Positions 1 to 5,246 of a DNA stretch of 6,243 bases are shown piece by piece. The notes under the pieces are model-generated. The model searched no databases. It worked only from the letters and a program-made list of their open reading frames with translations, and was not told the origin of the DNA. A program made the translations under genes and the position numbers. The stretch is taken from the NCBI GenBank assembly GCA_949448405.1, contig CASTFX010000074.1, positions 1 to 6,243 on the forward strand, in the 5' to 3' direction. How positions within the stretch are numbered: position 1 is the first letter of the stretch; each line of letters opens with the position of its first letter. The DNA comes from an uncultured Clostridia bacterium. Its GTDB lineage: Bacteria; Bacillota; Clostridia; TANB77; CAG-508.

Positions 1-890
1 GAATGTGCGCAGGTTGTGGAGCTCCACCAGTAGCACGTATGATATTAAGAGCATTAAAAGAAGAGGACCATGCAGTAGTATGTGGGGCAACAGGTTGTAT
101 GGAAGTTTCTACATTTATTTATCCATATACTTCTTGGACAGATTCATTTATTCATACAGCATTTGAATGCGCAGGAGCAACATTATCAGGAGTAGAAGCT
201 GCATACAAATCATTAAAAGCTCAAGGAAAATTACCAGAGGATGAACATACAAAATTTATAGCATTTGGAGGAGACGGAGGAACTTACGATATAGGACTTC
301 AAAGTTTATCAGGAGCTATGGAAAGAGGTCATGATATGGTATATGTATGCTATGACAACGGAGCATACATGAATACAGGAATACAACGTTCATCAGCAAC
401 ACCACATTTTGCAGATACAACAACATCACCTGCAGGAACAAAGGTACCAGGTAAAATGCAACCTAGAAAAGATTTAACAGAAATAATGGTAAGCCACCAT
501 ATTCCATATGTTGCACAAACTATTGCAACAGCAAACTTTAAAGATGTATATGATAAGGCAGAAAAAGCAATATACACAGAAGGTGCAGCATTTTTAAATG
601 TAATGGCACCATGCCCAAGAGGATGGGGATATGCAACAGAAGATTTAATGGCAATAAATAAATTAGCAGTAGATACATGTTATTGGCCATTATATGAAGT
701 AGAAAATGGAAAATATAAAGTAAACTATAAACCAGCTAAAAAATTACCAATAGAGGAATTCTTAAAACCTCAAAGAAGATTTAAACATCTATTTAAACCA
801 GGCAATGAATGGATGATAGAAGAATTCCAAAAAGAAGTAGATGAAAGATGGGAAGAACTTTTAAGATTAGAAGAAATAACAAATAAATAA
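1..890 (+). CDS. porB: Pyruvate:ferredoxin oxidoreductase, beta subunit (5'-truncated by window edge)
   Basis: This is the thiamine-diphosphate-binding beta subunit of pyruvate:ferredoxin oxidoreductase, a cytoplasmic enzyme that converts pyruvate and CoA to acetyl-CoA and CO2 while reducing ferredoxin. From the ATG at 3 there are 295 residues. The start is probably outside the window: bases 1-2 (GA) would complete an Arg or Gly codon, and the family motif is usually preceded by further residues. Visible signatures are the CAGCG motif (C2, C5), ATGC (C32) and APCPRGW (C204), which supply the four cysteines that bind a [4Fe-4S] cluster in this family. The GDGG motif (90-93), followed about 26 residues later by YDNGAYMNTG (117-126), forms the diphosphate and Mg2+ site. 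The length matches a PorB lacking only a short N-terminus. The alpha and other subunits would lie upstream. A related 2-oxoacid oxidoreductase (VorB-like) is possible, but the residues around the TPP site look like the pyruvate type. An intrinsic terminator follows directly. Confidence 0.93.
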   Translation, partial: MCAGCGAPPVARMILRALKEEDHAVVCGATGCMEVSTFIYPYTSWTDSFIHTAFECAGATLSGVEAAYKSLKAQGKLPEDEHTKFIAFGGDGGTYDIGLQSLSGAMERGHDMVYVCYDNGAYMNTGIQRSSATPHFADTTTSPAGTKVPGKMQPRKDLTEIMVSHHIPYVAQTIATANFKDVYDKAEKAIYTEGAAFLNVMAPCPRGWGYATEDLMAINKLAVDTCYWPLYEVENGKYKVNYKPAKKLPIEEFLKPQRRFKHLFKPGNEWMIEEFQKEVDERWEELLRLEEITNK

Positions 891-900
891 TTAACTAATG

Positions 901-939
901 TAAGGGTGGCTATTAGCTGCCCTTATTAAGTGTTTTTTT
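901..939 (+). terminator. Intrinsic terminator of porB, built on a palindromic repeat
   Basis: The stem TAAGGGTGGC (901-910) pairs with GCTGCCCTTA (916-925) through ten pairs including two G-U wobbles. The loop is TATTA and a run of seven T follows at 933-939. It lies 10 nt after the porB stop, so it ends that transcript. The left arm with its flank (898-916) matches 17 of 19 bases with 4961-4979 downstream of recO. Confidence 0.85.
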
Positions 940-959
940 AGTCTATCATTTGGCATATA

Positions 960-988
960 TTGACTTTTTATGTAAACGGATATATAAT
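960..988 (+). promoter_or_regulatory. Sigma-A type promoter of the L,D-transpeptidase gene
   Basis: The -35 element TTGACT (960-965) and -10 element TATAAT (983-988) are separated by an ideal 17-nt spacer. The predicted start of transcription is near 995, leaving a leader of about 65 nt before the chosen ATG at 1062. Because the promoter covers 960-988, coding upstream of about 995 is not credible. Confidence 0.8.
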
Positions 989-1011
989 AGATACAGCTTT
1001 CAGCACATATT

Positions 1012-1032
1012 GCATACGAGTTGTTCGAATGC
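1012..1032 (+). promoter_or_regulatory. Imperfect inverted repeat in the transpeptidase leader
   Basis: GCATACGA (1012-1019) and TCGAATGC (1025-1032) are complementary at seven of eight positions around a 5-nt centre. It sits between the predicted transcription start and the ribosome binding site, so it could be an operator or a small leader hairpin. The function is unknown and a chance occurrence is possible. Confidence 0.25.
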
Positions 1033-1061
1033 AAAAAAAACAGGAAAGAGAGGATATTTTG

Positions 1062-2543
1062 ATGAAAGCAAAATTTAAAGGAAGGCACCGGATATGGGTG
1101 ATTCTGGGTATTCTCATCTTGGGAATAATCGCATGGGTAGTCAATTACTATATGACACCTGTACCTACATTTGATGCAGGTACATTTATCAATGGTATTG
1201 ATTGCTCAGACCTTACCACAGGCGAAGTGGCGGAAAAACTCAGCAGCGCTGCAAAAGACGTAACTTTCACAGTTATGAAACCAGAAGGAGAAATGGAGGA
1301 GTATAAACCGACAGAAGAGGAAATCAAAAGCTTTGTGATTCCAAACAACGAAACAAATTCAATCCTTAGGCACTTCATGCAGGCTCAAGAAGAAGACAGT
1401 TTCATTAAGAATTTCCATGTAAATGCTTTTTCGATAGACGAGGAGGGTCTAAGAAACTATCTTTTGACAATTCCCGAATTAAATGGGGAAAATATGTCTG
1501 CGCCAGAAGATGCCTATCTTGAGTTTGGTACAAATGATCTTCTTGAAATCGTAAAAGAGAAAACAGGAAACAAAATCGACTTTGAGGAGGCATTTGATTA
1601 TGCAGTAAGACAACTGACCAATTTTGAGACAAAGGTTGACTTTATACCTATGACAGATGTCGAACCGAGAAATTTGTCAAGTGATAATGAACTGATTCAG
1701 ACGAAAGAAAGAATCAATAATTGTCTAAACACAGTTGTTACTTTTGAGCTTACCTGTGGAGAAACAGTTACTTTGAACAAAAGCATTACAAAAGACTGGA
1801 TTATCCAAAAGGGAAGCAGCTTTGAAATCGACGAAAGCCAGATTGAAGCCTTTGTGAGTGAACTTGCTGAAAAGGTAAGAAAGACGAAGTCGACCATATA
1901 TATGCCTGCAACAGGTATTGGATGGGTAAAAGTTCCAATAGGGTTTGCAGTCATAAAGGTAGACCAAGAAGCACAGATACAGGCAATTAAAGAGTACCTT
2001 GAAACAGGTAAAACTCACACAGTCATTCCAAAATATGAAAAAGTCCAAATAGAAGACTTTTTCAACAGCTATATTGAGGTTGACATTGAAAGGCAAATGG
2101 TCTGGATGTATGTCAATGGCAAGTGCATTCTGGAGACAAAATGTGTAACAGGCTTGGCAAATACTACAAGAGTAACACCTACAGGTATATACTTTCTGCA
2201 AGATAAGAGACCAGATACAGTATTGACAGATAACAAAACATACTGGTCTGAGGTCCAATTTTGGATGCCATTTAATGGTGGGTATGGTTTCCACGATGCA
2301 TGGTGGAAAGAAATTAATGGCGTCGAGTATTTTGGCGGAACCTACTACCTGACAGATGGAAGTCATGGCTGCGTGAATTTACCGACCTGGGCAGCAAAGA
2401 TTATGTATCAAAATATCACCAAAGACATGCCGATTATCATTTACAAATCAAGCAAAATCATACAAATCGATAGTGTCTCTACAAACGCAGTGGGTTCATT
2501 GAACCCACTGCGCTATATATTTTATAAAAGATACATAGACTAA
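1062..2543 (+). CDS. Membrane-anchored L,D-transpeptidase (YkuD domain) with PG_binding_4-like repeats
   Basis: The product is predicted to form 3-3 cross-links in peptidoglycan, or attach to it, using a catalytic cysteine outside the membrane. The ATG at 1062 was chosen because GAGAGG (1048-1053) lies about 8 nt upstream; ATG 1029 lacks a good Shine-Dalgarno, and 960 lies inside the promoter. The 493-residue protein has a short basic N-terminus, a transmembrane helix (about 10-29), a long extracellular part that fits two PG_binding_4-like modules (about 65-180 and 226-330), and a YkuD domain (about 337-461). The catalytic signature is complete: GFH (His411), then SHGCVN (434-439) with Cys437. 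The domain ends near Tyr461; about 32 further residues are encoded partly by a perfect hairpin (2486-2512), so the natural stop was probably earlier. The gene is visibly richer in GC and in codons such as CTC, AGC, GCG and CCG than its neighbours, suggesting lateral acquisition. It stands alone with its own promoter. Confidence 0.88.
   Translation: MKAKFKGRHRIWVILGILILGIIAWVVNYYMTPVPTFDAGTFINGIDCSDLTTGEVAEKLSSAAKDVTFTVMKPEGEMEEYKPTEEEIKSFVIPNNETNSILRHFMQAQEEDSFIKNFHVNAFSIDEEGLRNYLLTIPELNGENMSAPEDAYLEFGTNDLLEIVKEKTGNKIDFEEAFDYAVRQLTNFETKVDFIPMTDVEPRNLSSDNELIQTKERINNCLNTVVTFELTCGETVTLNKSITKDWIIQKGSSFEIDESQIEAFVSELAEKVRKTKSTIYMPATGIGWVKVPIGFAVIKVDQEAQIQAIKEYLETGKTHTVIPKYEKVQIEDFFNSYIEVDIERQMVWMYVNGKCILETKCVTGLANTTRVTPTGIYFLQDKRPDTVLTDNKTYWSEVQFWMPFNGGYGFHDAWWKEINGVEYFGGTYYLTDGSHGCVNLPTWAAKIMYQNITKDMPIIIYKSSKIIQIDSVSTNAVGSLNPLRYIFYKRYID
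2486..2518 (+). terminator. Perfect 12-bp hairpin overlapping the transpeptidase 3' end
   Basis: CGCAGTGGGTTC (2486-2497) is perfectly complementary to GAACCCACTGCG (2501-2512) with a 3-nt loop ATT. The AT-rich tract after it (CTATATATTTTAT) is only a weak U-run. It looks like the native terminator of the transpeptidase gene, but lies inside its present reading frame, 29 nt before the stop codon. It could act as a terminator or as an mRNA 3'-end stabiliser. Confidence 0.6.
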
Positions 2544-2593
2544 TATACAAAAAATATAAAATTTGAAAAAATTAATAAAATGTAGATTTAAAA

Positions 2594-2622
2594 TAGAAAT
2601 TTGATAAAACTTAATATATAAT
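2594..2622 (+). promoter_or_regulatory. Probable promoter of the orphan transcription unit
   Basis: TAGAAA (2594-2599, four of six matches to TTGACA) and a perfect TATAAT (2617-2622) are 17 nt apart. Transcription would begin near 2629, exactly where the AT-rich intergenic DNA changes to GC-richer sequence. In such AT-rich DNA chance -10 boxes are common, so this is moderate support. Confidence 0.5.
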
Positions 2623-2639
2623 ACAAATAGGGCATGGTT

Positions 2640-2657
2640 GCGAAGAGCTCGCTTCGC
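2640..2657 (+). other. Short GC-rich hairpin at the 5' end of the orphan unit
   Basis: GCGAAG (2640-2645) pairs with CTTCGC (2652-2657) around a 6-nt loop that contains part of a GAGCTC palindrome. It begins about 11 nt after the predicted transcription start and marks the left edge of the GC-richer segment. Confidence 0.4.
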
Positions 2658-2815
2658 GCTGCGTCAATTATGACAGCAACAGTAACGGCAGCTGGTTCAA
2701 TTTCAGAATGTTCCGTGTGAACGGCGGTGGCGTGAACGCCGACAATTTGTATAACTCTACAGGCGGCACTAACAACTATAGCTATGCGGTGCGCCCCGAA
2801 GCTTCTACAGACTTA

Positions 2816-2840
2816 GGTTATATAACTAATGGTTATATAA
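2816..2840 (+). repeat. 10-bp direct repeat GGTTATATAA
   Basis: GGTTATATAA occurs at 2816-2825 and 2831-2840, 15 nt apart, just after the GC-richer segment. The significance is unclear; it may be a small tandem duplication at the junction back to AT-rich DNA. Confidence 0.5.
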
Positions 2841-2950
2841 GAAAAATGTAGAAACAAACTATTGTCCTTTAACTATAAGTTATAAAATAAAAATAGATAA
2901 ATATAGTTGTAAGTAAAATTTGAAAGGGGCTATATTTTAGAACTATTTTT

Positions 2951-2985
2951 AAGGTAGTACAAATAGGTACTGCCTTTTTATATAT
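2951..2985 (+). terminator. Intrinsic terminator of the orphan unit
   Basis: AAGGTAGTAC (2951-2960) pairs with GTACTGCCTT (2967-2976) over ten pairs with one G-U wobble. The loop is AAATAG, and the T-rich tract TTTTATATAT follows. There is no gene immediately upstream for it to serve, which supports a separate transcript in 2629-2950. It also isolates the era promoter. Confidence 0.8.
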
Positions 2986-3023
2986 ACTAGATTTAATTTC
3001 CTCTACCTATTTCCTCGTTTTTC

Positions 3024-3052
3024 TAGACTTTTATAAATCCATATGATATAAT
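3024..3052 (+). promoter_or_regulatory. Promoter of era-yqzL-recO
   Basis: The -35 element TAGACT (3024-3029) and -10 element TATAAT (3047-3052) have a 17-nt spacer, and a TGA just before the -10 gives an extended -10 (TGN). Transcription should start near 3059, giving a short leader of about 28 nt. GAAGGA (3071-3076), 10 nt before the ATG at 3087, is the Shine-Dalgarno. Confidence 0.8.
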
Positions 3053-3086
3053 TATGGCATATTAAATATAGAAGGAAACAAACTTT

Positions 3087-3992
3087 ATGGAAAATTTTAA
3101 ATCAGGATTTGTAGCAATTTTAGGAAGAACTAATGTTGGAAAATCAACCTTATTAAATTCATTAATAGGCGAAAAAATAGCAATTATGGCAAATAAACCA
3201 CAAACAACACGTACACAAATAAAAGGAATAGTAAATAGAGAAAATTCGCAAATAATATTTTTAGATACACCAGGAATTCATAAACCAAAAACAAAGTTAA
3301 GTAATATTATGGTACAAACGGCTTTTTCTTCAGCAAAAGATGTAGATTTAATTCTTTTCATAATAGAAGCAACAAGCAAAGAAATCGGAAGAGGAGATAG
3401 CTTAATATTAGAAAAAATAAAAGAAGCAAAGAAAAAAGCGATACTTGTTATAAATAAAATAGATTTAGTAAAAAAGGAAGAACTACTTAACTTAATTGAA
3501 ATATACTCAAAAGAATATGAATTTGAAGCAGTAATACCAATGTCAGCAATAAATACAGACAAAAACGAAGAATTGCTAAAAGAAATAGAAAATTCATTAG
3601 ATTATGGACCTAAATATTATGATGAGGAAACATACACAGATCAAACTATTAGAATGATTGCAGAAGAAATAATAAGAGAAAAGGCTTTAAAATTATTAGA
3701 TGACGAAGTACCACATGGAATATATGTTGAAGTTCAAAAACTAAAAAAAGGTAAAACAATGGAAAACAAACCAATATTTAACATAGAAGCAACAATTTTT
3801 TGCCAAAGGGAATCACACAAAGGTATAATAATCGGAAAAAAAGGAAGCAAATTAAAACAAATTGGAATTTATGCAAGAGAAGATTTAGAGAAAAGTTTAG
3901 GAGAAAAAGTAAATCTTCAAACATGGGTGAAAGTAAGAAAAGACTGGCAAGACGAAGATGCTATTGTAAAAAAATTTAAAATAGATAATTAG
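3087..3992 (+). CDS. era: GTPase Era
   Basis: Era is a GTPase that binds the 3' end of 16S rRNA and assists 30S subunit maturation. At 301 residues it has the normal family length. All GTPase motifs are visible: G1 GRTNVGKST (13-21), the G2 region PQTTRT (38-43), G3 DTPG (60-63), G4 NKID (123-126) and G5 SA (153-154). The C-terminal KH RNA-binding domain carries GIIIGKKG (246-253). Thr15 replaces the more common Pro in GRPNVGKS, a mild variation outside the essential residues. The start is supported by a Shine-Dalgarno and a promoter immediately upstream. Codon use is strongly AT-biased (AAA, ATA, TTA, AGA), and no in-frame CGG occurs. It is the first gene of an era-yqzL-recO cluster, an order also known from Bacillus. 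Confidence 0.97.
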   Translation: MENFKSGFVAILGRTNVGKSTLLNSLIGEKIAIMANKPQTTRTQIKGIVNRENSQIIFLDTPGIHKPKTKLSNIMVQTAFSSAKDVDLILFIIEATSKEIGRGDSLILEKIKEAKKKAILVINKIDLVKKEELLNLIEIYSKEYEFEAVIPMSAINTDKNEELLKEIENSLDYGPKYYDEETYTDQTIRMIAEEIIREKALKLLDDEVPHGIYVEVQKLKKGKTMENKPIFNIEATIFCQRESHKGIIIGKKGSKLKQIGIYAREDLEKSLGEKVNLQTWVKVRKDWQDEDAIVKKFKIDN

Positions 3993-4121
3993 AAGAAGTA
4001 TAAATAAGAGAAAAAAATACAAAATAAGAAAAGTAGATATAAGCAAAAGACAATTTAAGAGTGCAAAAAAATGCACAGAGAAAACAAACAAAAAACAATA
4101 GACAAAATGGAGATGAAATTT

Positions 4122-4274
4122 ATGATAAGTAAAATGGCATGGAATACCTTTAAAAAAACAGGAGATATAAATACATTTCTAGAATTTATCGAAACAAAAA
4201 ATATAGAAGAAAATTTAACAGAGGAACAAAATGGGAATAATAAAAACGAAAGCTATTATTTTAAGGGAAAGTAA
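4122..4274 (+). CDS. yqzL: YqzL family protein
   Basis: This is a 50-residue protein with the core AWNTFKKTGDINTFLEF, matching the short YqzL family whose gene lies between era and recO in Bacillus and clostridia. The function is unknown. The ATG at 4122 is preferred because GGAG (4109-4112) lies 9 nt upstream and the family starts close to the AWxxFxxTG motif; the in-frame ATG at 4071 would add a 17-residue Lys-rich extension without a clear Shine-Dalgarno. The last 44 nt, including the stop, overlap the start of recO, implying translational coupling. The polar tail (after about residue 30) is longer than the family core and is encoded largely within the overlap. Confidence 0.8.
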   Translation: MISKMAWNTFKKTGDINTFLEFIETKNIEENLTEEQNGNNKNESYYFKGK

Positions 4275-4960
4275 TATGGGAGACTTCGATAAGATGCTCA
4301 CAATGTTAACTCCTGACCTTCGGTAAAATATCATGTGCTGCAAAAGGCGCAAGAAGACCAAGCAGTAGCTTACTTGCTGGAACGCAGTTTCTTTGCTTTG
4401 GTGAATATCTTTTATATAAGGGAAGTGGAGGAACATATCACATAAATTCGTGTGAGCCTATCGAAGTTTTTTATAATCTAAGAATAGATATAGATAAACT
4501 TCAATATGCAGCGCATATAGAAAAGATTATTGAAGATATAACAAATGAAAATGATACTTCATTTAATATCTTACAACTACTACTAAATACTATATATACA
4601 ATATCAGAGACAGATATGGATAAAGAGCTAGTACTTGCTATATTTAAAATAAGACTTGCATCTTTAATAGGGTTTACACCAAATGTAAAAGACTGTGTAA
4701 ACTGTGGAGCTGGGGAATCCCTAGTATATTTTAGCATAAAGAATAACGGACTAAAATGTGAAGCATGTGGAAAAATAGATAAGAGTGTAATAAAGATTTC
4801 AGAAGCAACATTGTATGCAATTAAATACGCCATAATGGCACCAGCTAAGAAGTTATATTCATTTAATGTACCAGAAGATTCCATAGAAGAACTTAGACTT
4901 ATATCTAAGGTATATTTAGAGGAAAAGCTAGAGAAAGTCTATAGATTTGAAAAATTTTAA
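4231..4960 (+). CDS. recO: DNA repair protein RecO, interrupted by a +1 frameshift at 4318-4324
   Basis: RecO works with RecF and RecR to load RecA at SSB-coated gaps. The ATG at 4231 has GAGG (4221-4224) 6 nt upstream and gives MGIIKTKAIILRESNMGDFD, the usual start of the OB-fold domain. The zero frame stops at 4325-4327 after 31 codons (...CTT CGG TAA). From 4322 the +1 frame continues without interruption to 4960 as GKISCAAKGARRPSSSLL and onward. Joining the two after CTT (4318-4320) and skipping C4321 gives 242 residues, a normal RecO length, with the conserved LGK restored. The zinc-finger cysteines C155, C158, C176 and C179 (joined numbering) are all present. The downstream part has no further lesion and is not decayed. 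It could be a recent mutation, a sequence error, or a programmed frameshift; the matching site in the 3D-domain gene makes the last worth considering. If read conventionally, only a 31-residue peptide and an internal-start fragment would be made. Confidence 0.88.
4318..4327 (+). other. Candidate +1 frameshift site CTT CGG TAA in recO
   Basis: In the zero frame the codons are CTT (4318), CGG (4321) and a stop TAA (4325 in sequence CGG-TAA, with TAA at 4324-4326). Slipping one base places GGT (4322-4324) next and restores conserved RecO sequence. The site shares TTCGG with 5326-5330. Its form, Leu CTT followed by a rare Arg codon, recalls the yeast Ty1 site CTT AGG C. A Leu tRNA with anticodon GAG could re-pair on TTC with one wobble and two good pairs. 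No upstream Shine-Dalgarno-like stimulator is obvious. Confidence 0.4.
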
Positions 4961-5061
4961 ATGTAGGGGTGGCAATTAGTTCGTTCGATTGTACATGTGA
5001 ACGTTGTAGGGGCGCACAGTGTGCGTCCGTGTGAACAAAGTTTACATTTATTTTTTTGTTC
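4961..5061 (+). repeat. GTAGGGG-type palindromic intergenic repeats
   Basis: Two related units follow recO. The first begins ATGTAGGGGTGGCAATTAG (4961-4979), lacks its right arm, and is 17/19 identical to the left arm of the porB terminator. The second runs from GTAGGGG (5006-5012) and contains the hairpin GGGCGCAC (5010-5017) / GTGCGTCC (5021-5028) with loop AGT and one wobble. Both units end in GTGAAC (about 4997-5002 and 5031-5036). GAACAAA (5033-5039) can also pair with TTTGTTC (5055-5061). Such units resemble short palindromic repeats scattered in many clostridial genomes; the second may terminate recO, although no U-run follows it directly. Confidence 0.55.
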
Positions 5062-5186
5062 TAAATTAATTTAAGAGGCATATAATTTAAGAAAATAGCA
5101 GAGTTAAGTTACTTACAAAAAAATACAAATTATTATAAAATCTCTAATTCCCTAAGGCACAAGGAAAAGAAAAATCATATAAAAAT
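5062..5186. other. AT-rich intergenic DNA without recognisable features
   Basis: Together with the repeats before it this forms the gap between recO and the next promoter. I see no open frame with a Shine-Dalgarno, no RNA gene and no further hairpin of note. Confidence 0.6.
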
Positions 5187-5215
5187 TTGACAATTGTGGA
5201 ATTAAATAGTATAAT
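5187..5215 (+). promoter_or_regulatory. Consensus sigma-A promoter of the 3D-domain gene
   Basis: Perfect TTGACA (5187-5192) and perfect TATAAT (5210-5215) are separated by exactly 17 nt. Transcription should start near 5222. A perfect AGGAGG (5231-5236) lies 10 nt before the ATG at 5247. These strong signals fix the translation start at 5247, upstream of the frameshift. Confidence 0.92.
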
Positions 5216-5246
5216 CATGTTATCGAATTAAGGAGGAGTAATTCTT

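Larger units (their letters stand above)
2630..2851 (+). pseudogene. Start-less fragment like a hypervariable lectin-fold protein C-terminus; candidate DGR template or variable repeat
   Basis: One frame is open from 2615 to a TAG at 2849-2851 but has no plausible start codon or Shine-Dalgarno. It reads LASRCVNYDSNSNGSW, then FNFRMFRVNGGGVNADN, LYNSTGGTNN and YSYAVRPEAS. The LASRCV...LYxS.G...SYAVRP layout resembles, from memory, the C-terminal variable end of clostridial surface or pilin-like proteins and DGR target proteins (usually ending AVRPVVSL). Between 2666 and 2785 nearly every non-anchor codon ends in C or T (AAC, AGC, GAC, TAT, GGC, ACT), the pattern expected of AAY codons that serve as, or have passed through, adenine-specific mutagenesis. 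The resemblance covers about 2648-2797, a normal size for a template or variable repeat. It is GC-richer than the flanking DNA. No reverse transcriptase or accessory gene is in the window, so a decayed gene fragment remains possible. Confidence 0.45.
2629..2985 (+). ncRNA. Putative ~350-nt transcript carrying the variable-repeat-like segment
   Basis: A promoter-like element (2594-2622), the lectin-like segment, a spacer of about 145 nt (2807-2950) and a strong terminator form what looks like a self-contained unit without a translatable gene. The order, repeat followed by a spacer of roughly 140 nt, resembles the RNA that primes mutagenic reverse transcription in DGRs. This is an inference from layout only; expression is not shown by the sequence. 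Confidence 0.3.

Noticed and set aside
960..1061. Upstream extension of the transpeptidase start
   Set aside because: It overlaps the promoter (TTGACT-17-TATAAT) and adds residues before the natural MKAKFKG start with its Shine-Dalgarno.
1725..2366. Long antisense open frame (213 codons) on the minus strand
   Set aside because: It lies wholly inside the well-supported transpeptidase gene, has no family signature and no Shine-Dalgarno; it is a shadow of that gene.
2634..2720. Small frame beginning ATG at 2634 (28 codons)
   Set aside because: It begins only a few bases after the predicted transcription start, has no Shine-Dalgarno, and is not in the frame that shows protein-like sequence.
4501..4884. 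Antisense open frame (127 codons) on the minus strand
   Set aside because: It is the complement of the second half of recO, with no signals of its own.
4616..4960. Separate short gene starting at ATG 4616
   Set aside because: It is the C-terminal part of RecO in a frame that is open from 4322; no Shine-Dalgarno precedes the ATG.
5010..5061. Definite terminator after recO
   Set aside because: The 8-bp hairpin has no immediate U-run and the GAACAAA/TTTGTTC pairing is weak with a long loop; it is reported only as a repeat that may terminate.
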